Source of the DNA: Duganella sp. 1411
Lineage (GTDB): Bacteria > Pseudomonadota > Gammaproteobacteria > Burkholderiales > Burkholderiaceae_D
DNA length: 64,000 nt
Assembly (NCBI RefSeq): GCF_017833525.1
Contig: NZ_JAFICD010000001.1
Coordinates: 868,001-932,000, forward strand
Direction of reading: 5' to 3'
Positions 43,633-53,000 of the stretch are shown here, piece after piece. A program made the translations under genes and the position numbers. Under the pieces are notes generated by a model. That model ran no database searches and had not been told where the DNA came from. It saw only the letters and a program-made list of their open reading frames with translations. The stretch's first letter is position 1. Each line of letters starts with the position of its first letter.

Positions 43633-43665
43633 CGTAGGGCGGATTAGCGCAGCGTAATCCGCCAA
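43633..43665. repeat. Dispersed palindromic repeat, copy F (left arm only)
   Basis: A left arm starting CGTAGGGCGGATTAGCGCAG plus the first spacer bases (GCTCCGTCGGCGG) but no right arm. It lies 13 bp past the esterase stop and before the GH115 gene. Confidence 0.8.
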
Positions 43666-43711
43666 GCTCCGTCGGCGGCACCACACAAAAAAAACGGACG
43701 ACAACAAAAAA

Positions 43712-46582
43712 ATGAGACACCCCCACCTCGCGGCAGCGGCCCTGCTGCTCCTGCTAACCTGCGCAGCCCCCGCCCAAGCCCTAGGCCAAAAGCGCCTGAC
43801 AAGCTTTGACAACCCCGCCCCCGGCTCGGTCACGCTGGCCCAAAACGGCCACGCCGCCACCATCTACATCGACCCGAACGACCACCCCGGCGTCCTGCGC
43901 GCCGCCCGCGACCTGCGCGAAGACATCGGCCGCGTCAGCACCGCCCGTCCCGCGATCGAACAAACCGCCAAGCCAACCGGCGCCGACGTGATCATCATCG
44001 GCACCATCGGCAAGAGCGCCCTGATCGACCAACTGGTCAACGCCGGCAAACTGAACGTCTCCGCCATCAAAGGCAAATGGGAAGGCTGGCAAGTACAAAC
44101 ACTGAGTAATCCGCTGCCGGGCGTCGACCGCGCCCTGGTCATCGCCGGCAGCGACAAGCGCGGCGCCATCTACGGCATTTACGAGATCTCCGAGCAGATC
44201 GGCGTATCGCCGTGGCAGTGGTGGGCCGACGTGCCCGCGCCCAGCCACGCCAGCATCCACGCCTCCGCGCCCGCCGCCGTCAGCGACGCCCCGGTGGTGC
44301 AATACCGCGGCATCTTCCTCAACGATGAACAACCGGCGCTGACCGGCTGGGTGCAGCAGCGCTACGGCGGCTACAACCACCAATTCTACGAAAAAGTATT
44401 CGAGCTGCTGCTGCGCCTGCGGGCCAACTACCTGTGGCCGGCCATGTGGAACTCGGCCTTCTACGATGATGATAAATTAAACGGCAAGCTGGCCGACGAA
44501 TACGGCATCGTCATGGGCACCTCCCACCACGAGCCGATGATGCGCGCGCAGCAGGAATGGAAGCGCCAGGGCAAAGGTCCGTGGGACTACAACAAGAACG
44601 CCGGTGTGCTGGATGACTTCTGGAGCAAAGGCCTGCGCAACACGCGCGACTACGAGAAAATGATCACCATCGGCATGCGCGGCGACGGCGACGAGCCGAT
44701 GTCGGAGGAATCCAACGTCGCCCTGCTGGAACGGATCGTCAGCCGCCAGCGCGAGGCCATCGCAAAGGAGATCAACCCGGACGTCACCAAGGTGCCGCAA
44801 ACCTGGGCGCTGTACAAGGAAGTCCAGGACTACTACGAAAAAGGCATGCGCGTTCCCGACGACGTCATGCTGCTGTGGTGCGACGACAACTGGGGCAATA
44901 TCCGCCGCCTGCCCACGCCGGAGGAACGCAAGCGCACCGGCGGCGCCGGCGTCTACTACCACTTCGATTACGTCGGCGGTCCGCGCTCCTACAAGTGGAT
45001 CAATGTGACGCCGATACCGAAGATTTGGGAGCAAATGCATCTGGCGTGGCGCTATCAGGCCAACCGCATGTGGATCGTCAACGTCGGAGACCTCAAGCCG
45101 ATGGAAGTGCCGATCGAGTTCTTCCTGACCTATGCGTGGAATCCCGCCGCCTGGCCGGCGCAGCGCCTGCCCGACTACCTGAAATTATGGGCGACACGTG
45201 AATTCGGCGCCGAGCATGCGGACGATATCGCCGACATCGTCGCCAAATACACCAAGTACAACGGCCGCCGCAAGCCGGAACAGCTGGAGCCGACCACCTA
45301 CAGCCTGGTCAACTACAACGAGGCGGCGCGCGTCGTCGACGAGTACCGCGACATCGCCGCCCGCGCCGAACGCATCTCCGCCGCGCTGCCCGCCGCCAAG
45401 CGCGACGCCTTCTTCCAATTGGTGCTGTACCCGGTGCAGGCTAGCGCGGTGGTCAACGAGTTGTACGTCACCGCCGGCATGAACCGTCTTTACGGTCTGC
45501 AGGGACGCGCCTCCACCAACGATCTGGCGGCGCGGGCGCGCCAGTTGTTCCAGCAGGACGCGGAACTGGTGCGGCGCTACCATGAAGACATCAGCGGCGG
45601 CAAATGGAACCACATGATGTCGCAGACCCACCTTGGCTACACCTATTGGAACCAGCCGCCGCGCAACGTCATGCCACCGGTGACCGAGATGCAGGTCCCC
45701 AAGCCGGCCGACATGGGCGTGGCCGTCGAAGGCAGTGCCGACGTATGGCCAGGCCCCGCCGGCGACAAACTCGCCCTGCCCGCGCTCGACGTGTTCGAGG
45801 CGCGCGCACGCCATATCGAAATCTTCAATCGCGGGCAGCAGCCGTTCGATTACAAGGTGACCGCCAGCGTCCCCTGGCTTGTGCTCGACAAGCCGGCCGG
45901 CCGGGTGGAGCGCGAGCAGCGCGTCGGCGTCGATGTGCGCTGGGCGGAGGTACCGCCCGGCGTGGGTGGCGCGACATTGACCGTAACGGGCCCGAACGGC
46001 GCCAAAACCACGGTCGCCGTGCCGTTGCGCCGCCCGGGAGATGGGCCGCGAGCCGCCAAAGGCGACTTTATCGAAACCTCGGGCGTCGTGTCGATGGAAG
46101 CGGAACACTACACCCGCGCGGTGGCGCCCGAAAACCGCCAGTGGCTGCGCATCCCCGACCATGGCCGCACGCTGTCGGGGATGACCACGCTGCCTGTGGA
46201 TGCCGCGCCCGACGACGTCCCGCGGATGCGGCTCGAGTACCAGATGCAGCTCACCACCAAGGGTAAAGTCACTGTTCGGGCCACGCTGGCGCCCACTCAA
46301 AAGATCCAGCCGGGAGCTGGCCTGCGCTACGCGATCTCATTTGACGACGAGGCGCCGCAAATCGTCAGCCTTCACGCGGACCGCTCCGAAAAGGCGTGGG
46401 AACGCACCGTCTCGGACGGCGCCACGGTACTGACCTCCCAGCATGTTATAGAAAACGCGGGCAAGCATACGCTCAAATTCTGGGTGATCGATCCCGCCAT
46501 TGTGCTGCAAAAGCTGGTGGTCGACACCGGCGGGCAACGCGACAGCTATCTCGGCCCGCCCGAAAGCCCGCGCGTGCCTTAA
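43712..46582 (+). CDS. GH115 alpha-glucuronidase
   Basis: A 956-residue exported family 115 enzyme, which removes (4-O-methyl)glucuronic acid from internal and terminal xylose units of glucuronoxylan. A signal peptide (about 1-24) is followed by an N-terminal alpha/beta domain, then the barrel with QYRGIFLNDEQPALTGWVQ, LLRLRANYLWPAMWNSAFY, MGTSHHEPMMRAQQEW, DVMLLWCDDNWGNIRRLP and YHFDYVGGPRSYKWI, all typical of GH115. A helical region and a C-terminal beta domain (about 780-956, from VSMEAEHYTRAV) complete it. Gene order GH115-GH67 with a 28-bp gap suggests one transcript. Confidence 0.92.
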   Translation: MRHPHLAAAALLLLLTCAAPAQALGQKRLTSFDNPAPGSVTLAQNGHAATIYIDPNDHPGVLRAARDLREDIGRVSTARPAIEQTAKPTGADVIIIGTIGKSALIDQLVNAGKLNVSAIKGKWEGWQVQTLSNPLPGVDRALVIAGSDKRGAIYGIYEISEQIGVSPWQWWADVPAPSHASIHASAPAAVSDAPVVQYRGIFLNDEQPALTGWVQQRYGGYNHQFYEKVFELLLRLRANYLWPAMWNSAFYDDDKLNGKLADEYGIVMGTSHHEPMMRAQQEWKRQGKGPWDYNKNAGVLDDFWSKGLRNTRDYEKMITIGMRGDGDEPMSEESNVALLERIVSRQREAIAKEINPDVTKVPQTWALYKEVQDYYEKGMRVPDDVMLLWCDDNWGNIRRLPTPEERKRTGGAGVYYHFDYVGGPRSYKWINVTPIPKIWEQMHLAWRYQANRMWIVNVGDLKPMEVPIEFFLTYAWNPAAWPAQRLPDYLKLWATREFGAEHADDIADIVAKYTKYNGRRKPEQLEPTTYSLVNYNEAARVVDEYRDIAARAERISAALPAAKRDAFFQLVLYPVQASAVVNELYVTAGMNRLYGLQGRASTNDLAARARQLFQQDAELVRRYHEDISGGKWNHMMSQTHLGYTYWNQPPRNVMPPVTEMQVPKPADMGVAVEGSADVWPGPAGDKLALPALDVFEARARHIEIFNRGQQPFDYKVTASVPWLVLDKPAGRVEREQRVGVDVRWAEVPPGVGGATLTVTGPNGAKTTVAVPLRRPGDGPRAAKGDFIETSGVVSMEAEHYTRAVAPENRQWLRIPDHGRTLSGMTTLPVDAAPDDVPRMRLEYQMQLTTKGKVTVRATLAPTQKIQPGAGLRYAISFDDEAPQIVSLHADRSEKAWERTVSDGATVLTSQHVIENAGKHTLKFWVIDPAIVLQKLVVDTGGQRDSYLGPPESPRVP

Positions 46583-46610
46583 ACTTATTAGAAAAACAGA
46601 CGGAGACAAG

Positions 46611-48800
46611 ATGCACAAGATATTCATCAAGCTGCTGGCGACGCTGCTGTTGTCGCTCGCGGCGGCCACGCCGGCATGCGCGGTGGACGAAGACGGCTAC
46701 GATCTGTGGCTGCGCTATCGTCCTCTGGAACGCGCGGCGCAGGCCAGGCTCCAGCCCCAGGCCAGGACGCTGGTCCTGGCGGGCAAGCCCTCGCCCACCA
46801 CGCAAGCCGCGCTGAAGGAACTGCAAAGGGGGCTGCAAGGCATGTTGGGCAGCGCGCCGGCGGTATCGGCCACGATACAGGATGGCTCGCTGGTGCTGGC
46901 CACGCCGGCCATGCTGCCGGAACTGGCGACCGCCTCGTCCCCGCTGCGTGCCGAACTAACGGCACTGGGGAGCGAAGGTTATCTGCTGCGTAAGACCCGC
47001 CTGCAGGGCCACCACGTCACGCTGATCGCCGCCAACAGCGACATCGGCCTGCTGTACGGCGCCTTCGCCTGGTTGCGCGCGGCCGTCATCGGCGCGCAGC
47101 CGGAAGCGGCTTCCGCGCCCAAGCTGCAACTGCGACTGCTGAACCATTGGGATAATCTGGACCGCACCGTGGAACGCGGTTATGCCGGCGCCTCCATCTG
47201 GGACTGGTGGGCGCTGCCCGACATCACCGACCGCCGCTACGTGGACTACGCGCGCGCCAACGCCTCGCTAGGGATCAACGGCACGGTGCTCAACAACGTC
47301 AACTCCAAGCCGGAAGTGCTGACCGCCGCCTTCATCGCCAAGGCCGCCGCCGTGGCGGACGTTTTGCGGCCCTATGGTATCAAGGTGTATCTGTCGGCAC
47401 GCTTTTCCACCCCGCTCGAACTGAAGGAAACCGACACCGCCGATCCCCTCTCGCCGGCGGTACAGGCGTGGTGGCGCAACAAGGCCGACGAAATCTATCG
47501 GGCGATCCCGGACTTCGGCGGCTTTCTGGTCAAGGCCAACTCGGAAGGCCAGCCAGGTCCGCAGGACTACCACCGCACCCACGCCGACGGCGCCAACATG
47601 CTGGCCGCCGCCGTGGTGCCGCACAAGGGCATCGTCATGTGGCGCGCGTTCGTCTACGCGCACGGCGACGACAAGGGCACCGACCGCGCCAAGCAGGCCT
47701 ACGATGAATTCACTCCGCTCGACGGCAAGTTCGCGGCCAACGTCATGGTGCAGGTGAAGAACGGCGCGATCGACTTCCAGCCGCGCGAGCCGTTCCATCC
47801 GCTGTTCGGCGGCATGCCGAAAACGCCGCTGCTGATGGAATTCCAGATCACCAAGGAATATCTCGGGTTCTCCACCGACCTGGCCTACCTCGGCACCATG
47901 TTCGAGGAGACGCTGCACTCCGACACCAAGCGCGCGCCGCAAGGCCTGACCGTGGCGCAGGTCATCGAAGGCAAGGCCCTGCCCGAGGCGGCGCGGCAAG
48001 CCGGCCTTACCGGCATGGCGGGCGTGGCCAATATCGGCAGCGACCGTAACTGGACCGGCCACCACTTCGACCAGGCCAACTGGTACGCGTTCGGCCGCCT
48101 GGCGTGGGACCCGCAGGCATCGGCGCGCGCCATCGCCGTCGAATGGGCCGCGCAGACCTTCAGCGCCGACGCCCGCGTGACCGCACCGGTGGTCGACATC
48201 ATGATGATGTCGCGTGAAACCGTAGTCGATTACATGACGCCATTGGGACTGCATCACATGATGGGCACCGGCCACCATCACGGCCCGGCGCCGTGGGTCG
48301 ACAACCTCGAACGGCCGGACTGGAACCCGGTCTACTACCACCGCGCCGCGCGCGACGGCATCGGCTTCGACCGCACCGCCAGCGGCACCAACGCGCTGGC
48401 TCAATACGCTCCGGAGATCGCCCGCCAATATGCCGATCCGCGCACCACGCCGACGCAATTGCTGCTGTGGTTCCACCATCTGCCCTGGGATTACGCGATG
48501 CCGTCGGGCCGCACGCTGTGGGCCGAGCTGCTGCACCGCTACGACACCGGCGTGCGCGGCGCGCGCGAGCTGCAATCGCGCTGGATGGCGCTACGGCCGA
48601 TGATCGACGAGCGCCGACACGACGAAGTCGCGCAGCGCCTGCGGCGGCAGGTCGCCAACGCCGAGTTGTGGCGCAACGCCTGCATCGCCTACTTCCAGTC
48701 GATCAACGGACTGCCGCTGCCGCCGGGCGTGACGCCGCCGCCCAAGCCGCTGGACTACTACAAGGCCATCCAAGTCCCCTACGCGCCGGGGCGGGGATAG
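46611..48800 (+). CDS. GH67 alpha-glucuronidase
   Basis: A 729-residue exported family 67 enzyme that cuts (4-O-methyl)glucuronate from the non-reducing end of xylo-oligosaccharides. The signal peptide ends PACA. Catalytic region: FLVKANSEGQPGPQDYHRTHADGANML, MWRAFVY, and MVQVKNGAIDFQPREPFHPLFGG, where the Glu of NSEGQ and the Asp and Glu of the last block match the known catalytic acids. GTGHHHGPAPW and WNPVYYHRA are later family motifs. The ATG at 46611 with CGGAGACAAG upstream is clear. With GH115 it covers both long and short glucuronoxylan substrates. Confidence 0.94.
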   Translation: MHKIFIKLLATLLLSLAAATPACAVDEDGYDLWLRYRPLERAAQARLQPQARTLVLAGKPSPTTQAALKELQRGLQGMLGSAPAVSATIQDGSLVLATPAMLPELATASSPLRAELTALGSEGYLLRKTRLQGHHVTLIAANSDIGLLYGAFAWLRAAVIGAQPEAASAPKLQLRLLNHWDNLDRTVERGYAGASIWDWWALPDITDRRYVDYARANASLGINGTVLNNVNSKPEVLTAAFIAKAAAVADVLRPYGIKVYLSARFSTPLELKETDTADPLSPAVQAWWRNKADEIYRAIPDFGGFLVKANSEGQPGPQDYHRTHADGANMLAAAVVPHKGIVMWRAFVYAHGDDKGTDRAKQAYDEFTPLDGKFAANVMVQVKNGAIDFQPREPFHPLFGGMPKTPLLMEFQITKEYLGFSTDLAYLGTMFEETLHSDTKRAPQGLTVAQVIEGKALPEAARQAGLTGMAGVANIGSDRNWTGHHFDQANWYAFGRLAWDPQASARAIAVEWAAQTFSADARVTAPVVDIMMMSRETVVDYMTPLGLHHMMGTGHHHGPAPWVDNLERPDWNPVYYHRAARDGIGFDRTASGTNALAQYAPEIARQYADPRTTPTQLLLWFHHLPWDYAMPSGRTLWAELLHRYDTGVRGARELQSRWMALRPMIDERRHDEVAQRLRRQVANAELWRNACIAYFQSINGLPLPPGVTPPPKPLDYYKAIQVPYAPGRG

Positions 48801-48868
48801 TTTAGAAAGCATCAAAAGCCCAGCTCGTGTAGCATTGGTGGACCTGACCCTGGAGTGATGCTGGAGAA

Positions 48869-49966
48869 ATGATGACGCGTAAAGAGCAAGGCCCCCAAGA
48901 GCAGCCGGCGCAGGCGCCGACGATGTCCGATGTCGCCAAATTGGCCGGCGTGTCGCCGATGACCGTGTCGCGCGTGATGAACGGCGACGCCAAAGTGAGC
49001 GAGAAGACCCGAAGCCGCGTGGCCGACGCTGTCGCCGCCCTGAGCTACGTGCCCAATCAGGCCGCCCGCCGCCTTGCCGGGTCGCGCTCGATCCGCGTCG
49101 GTTTTTTGTACAGTAATCCGAGCGCCGGCTACCTGAGCGAATTCCTCGTCGGCCTGCTCAATCAGGCCGGCCCGAACAACGTGCAGCTGGTGGTGGAAAA
49201 ATGCGAGGCCGATGAACATGGCGTCGAACAAGCGCGCCGGCTGATCGCCAATGGCGTCGACGGCATCATCCTGCCGCCGCCACTGTGCGATTCCAGGCAG
49301 TTGATCGATTTGATCACCGACGCGGGCACGCCGGCGGTGACGGTCGCCTGCGGCCAGCCGGACCTGCGCGTGAGCGGCGTAAGCATCGACGACTACGCGG
49401 CCGCCCATGCGATGGCTTGCCATCTGATCGCGCTGGGACACCAGCGCATCGGCTTCGTCGCCGGCCATCCGAACCAGAGCGCCAGCGCGCGCAGGTTGGC
49501 CGGTTTCAAGGCGGCCATCGCCGAACACCACGCGCAAAGCGCGCCGGAGCTGATCGTTCCGGGCATGTACACCTATCGTTCGGGATTGGACGCGGCGGAG
49601 ATCCTGCTCACCCAGGACCCGCGCCCGACCGCCATCTTCGCCAGCAACGACGACATGGCCGCCGCCGTGGTGGCGATCGCCCACCGGCTCGGACTGGACG
49701 TGCCGGGCGACCTGACGGTGGCCGGCTTCGACGACACCGCCCTGGCCACGACCATCTGGCCCGAGTTGACCACCGTGCGCCAGCCCATCACCGGCATGGC
49801 CGAAGCGGCGCTGCGGTCGCTGGTGCAGCAGATCCGCGCCCGCCACAACGGCGCGCCGCAGGCGCCCGAGCACGCGCTGATGGACTACACGCTGGTACGG
49901 CGCCAGTCGGACGCCGCCCCGCGCATGCGTCCGCCGGCCAGAATCGTCAAGCGCAACGCCAGGTAG
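48869..49966 (+). CDS. LacI-family transcriptional regulator
   Basis: A 365-residue repressor. The helix-turn-helix is MSDVAKLAGVSPMTVSRVMNG (about 19-39), followed by the hinge helix YVPNQAARRLAGSRS. A periplasmic-binding-protein-like effector domain runs from about 75 to 340, with DGIILPPPLCDS, GFVAGHPNQSASARRLAGF and IFASNDDMAAAVVAIAHR. It lies downstream of the alpha-glucuronidase genes and is the only LacI-type regulator in the window, so it is the best candidate for the operator at 42271 and perhaps the 24-bp palindrome at 6269. Effector unknown; a xylose, uronate or oligosaccharide signal is likely. Confidence 0.9.
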   Translation: MMTRKEQGPQEQPAQAPTMSDVAKLAGVSPMTVSRVMNGDAKVSEKTRSRVADAVAALSYVPNQAARRLAGSRSIRVGFLYSNPSAGYLSEFLVGLLNQAGPNNVQLVVEKCEADEHGVEQARRLIANGVDGIILPPPLCDSRQLIDLITDAGTPAVTVACGQPDLRVSGVSIDDYAAAHAMACHLIALGHQRIGFVAGHPNQSASARRLAGFKAAIAEHHAQSAPELIVPGMYTYRSGLDAAEILLTQDPRPTAIFASNDDMAAAVVAIAHRLGLDVPGDLTVAGFDDTALATTIWPELTTVRQPITGMAEAALRSLVQQIRARHNGAPQAPEHALMDYTLVRRQSDAAPRMRPPARIVKRNAR

Positions 49967-50042
49967 GGCGGCCTCACGGCTCTACGGCATGCGCCGCCGG
50001 CAAAGCGGGCATGGCCGATTACGCTGCGCTACTCCGCCCTAC
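49962..50042. repeat. Dispersed palindromic repeat, copy G (left arm shortened)
   Basis: The left arm is reduced to GGTAGGGCGG. The right arm, 50011-50042, is nearly complete. It sits between the converging LacI regulator and hybrid kinase genes and overlaps the 3' ends of both. Confidence 0.75.
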
Positions 50043-53000
50043 AGTTCACTCATCAAATTGATGATCGTCGACGGCGCCACCGGTTTCACCAGATAATGGT
50101 CGAAGCCCGCCGCCAGTCCCTTGTCGCGGTCCGACGCCTGCCCGTATCCGGTCAGCGCCACCAGCACCATGCGGGCGCTGCGGCTGTCGGCGCGCAGCCT
50201 TCGGGCCAGTTCATAGCCATCCAGATCCGGCAGGCCGATATCGAGGATCGCGACGTCCAGCTCCTCGCCATCCTGGGCACGGCGGATGGCGTTGGCCGCA
50301 TTGTGCTCGGCGATGACCTGGTGGCCGACCGAGTCGAGCATGATCTCCAACATCTCGGCCGCATCGATATTGTCATCGACCACCATGATTTTGAGGCCGC
50401 CCGCTTTGGCCTCCGCATGCCGCGACGGTAACAATGGCGCCACCTGGCCACGGGCGCTGGTGCGCGGCAGAGTTACCGTGAACCGGCTTCCCAGGCCGAT
50501 ACCGTCGCTGTGGCAGGCCACCGTCCCGCCGTGCAGCTCCACCAGGTTCTTCACCAGCGCCAGGCCCAGTCCCAGCCCGCCCTGCGTGCGGTCGGGCGTG
50601 CGCTCGGCTTGCGAGAACAGCTCGAAGACGGCCGATTGCAGTCCCGGCGCGATGCCGGTGCCGTTGTCCTCCACCACCAGTTCCACGTCGTCGCCGCGCA
50701 GCTCGGTGCGCACGGTGATGCGGCCGCCGTCGGGCGTGTACTTGGCCGAGTTGTTGAGCAGATTGCTGACGATTTGCACCAGCCGCTTCTGGTCGCCCAT
50801 CACCGCGCCGACGTCGGGCGCCAGATCGGTGACCAGCCGGTGACGTTTGCTTTCGATTAGCGGCCGCACCTGTTCGATCGCGTGGAACACGACGTTGTGC
50901 ACATCCTGCGGCGTGCGCTCGATGTCGACCAGCCCGCGCGTGACGCGCGACACGTCGAGCAGATCGTCGATCAGCGCCGTCATATGGCTGACCTGGCGCG
51001 CGATCACGCCGCTGGTGTGGCGCAGCCGTTCCTCCGACAGCTTGGCCGTGCCGATCATCTGGGCGGCGGCGCTGATCGGCGCCAGCGGGTTGCGCAGTTC
51101 GTGCGCCAGCATCGCCAGGAATTCGTCTTTGCGCCGGCTCGCCTCGCGCAGTTCCTCCTCCGCCTGTTTGTGCGCGGTGATGTCGAGGATGACGCCGACG
51201 GCGCGCGTGGCCACCTTGTCGACATGGTACAAGCTGCCGTGCACCGCCACCCAGTGGACGCTGCCATCCGGCCAGACCACGCGGCACTCGATGTCCCACC
51301 CGGTGTGGGCCTCGATCGCGGCGTCGATCACCGCCCTGACGCGCTCGCGGTCGTCGGGGTGCATATGTTCGAAGAAATCGGACATCCCCCAATGCGCCAG
51401 CGGTTCCGTATAACCGAAACACTGGTCGTGGCGCAGCGAGCGCTGGGAGGTGTCGTCCAGCAGGTTCAAATCCCAGTCGCCGATCTGCGCCGCGTTCAGC
51501 GTGAACTGCAGGCGTTCGGCCAGCTCGCGCACGCGCTCCTCGGCCTTCATCTCGGCCTGCAACGCCGCCTCGCGCGCCGCCGAGGTCCGCCGTTGATGCG
51601 ACAGGTTGATGGCGCCGTCGATGCGCGCCACCAGCTCGCGCGCGTCGAAAGGCTTGACCATATAGTCGTCGGCGCCAGCGGCCAGGCCTTCCACCCGGGC
51701 CTCCGGGCCGGCCCGCGCCGACAGCAGGATCACCACCAGGTCGCGCGTGGCTTCGCCCGCGCGCAGCGTCTTGAGCAAGGTGAAGCCGTCGGTGTCGGGC
51801 ATCATCACGTCGGTCAGCACCAGATCGGGCGGCGGCCCGGCGGCGATGGCGTCGAGCGCTTCGCGGCCGTTTTTTACCGGCGTGACCTGGTGGCCGTTTT
51901 TCTCCAGGATGCGCTGGATGTAGGCCCGCATGTCGGCGTTGTCGTCGGCCAGCAGGATGCGGGCGCTGATGGCGCCGGCCACCGCCTCCTCCCGCGCCGG
52001 CCCTGGCGGCGCGCCGTTCCGATCGAGCCAGCCGACCGCCTCCTCCAGATAGCTGGCGGTGCCGGCCCAGCGCCCCGCCGGCTCGGGCTGCTCGACGATC
52101 TGGTCCGCCGGCAGGTGATCGGTACCGAACTTGAGGCGGACGCTGAAGACCGAGCCTTTGCCGTCGGCGCTGCGCACGCGCACCGCGCCGCCGTGCAGCG
52201 CGACCATCTCCTTGACCAGCGACAGGCCGATGCCGCTGCCCTCCATCGAGCGGCCACGCTGTCCCTCGACCCGGTGGAAGCGGTCGAACACCAGCGCCGC
52301 ATCGGCCTGCGGGATGCCGACGCCGCTGTCGGCCACCTTCAGCTCCACATCGTTTCCGCGCACCTTGAGCGAGACCCTGATGCCACCCTCCAGCGTGAAC
52401 TTGAAGGCGTTCGACAACAGGTTGAGGACGATTTTTTCCCACATCGCCCGGTCCACATACACCGGCGCGGGCAGCGGACCGCAGTCGACCTCCAGCTCCA
52501 GGCCGGCCTGCGCGCACGCCGATTGGAAGTGGCTCGCCAGTTCGGCGGTCAACGCCGCCAGGTCGGTGGCGCTGAAGGTGGCTTGCGTGCGTCCCGCCTC
52601 GATGCGCGAAAAATCCAGCAGCGAGTTGACCAGCCGTAGCAGGCGGTGGGCGTTGCGCTCGGCGATCCGCAAGCGTTCGCGCTGGCCCTCGGGCATGGGA
52701 TCGGCCAGCGCGTCGCTCAACGGCCCTAGCATCAGCGTCAGCGGCGTGCGGAATTCGTGGCTGACGTTGGAGAAGAACAGCGTCTTGGCGCGGTCGGCGG
52801 CGGCCAGCGCCTCGCTCCTGGCTTGCTCCTGCTCGTGCGTCGCGATGCGGTCCATCGCCGCGTCCATGGCCGCGAACAGCAACTGCTGGAATTCCCTATA
52901 CGTCTCGTTCCACGGCAGCCGGGGGCTCGCGCCCAGCACCATCAGCATGCGCGGACGGCCGTCCCGCTGTTGGCGCGTCGAACACCCGAGCGCGTGATCG

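Noticed and set aside
3248..50042. CRISPR array, because of a recurring conserved sequence
   Set aside because: Copies are kilobases apart, palindromic and at gene ends; there is no regular spacer pattern and no cas gene.
3248..50042. Insertion sequence or transposon remnants
   Set aside because: The repeats carry no transposase fragment and no other mobile gene is seen; they are treated as REP- or MITE-like elements instead.
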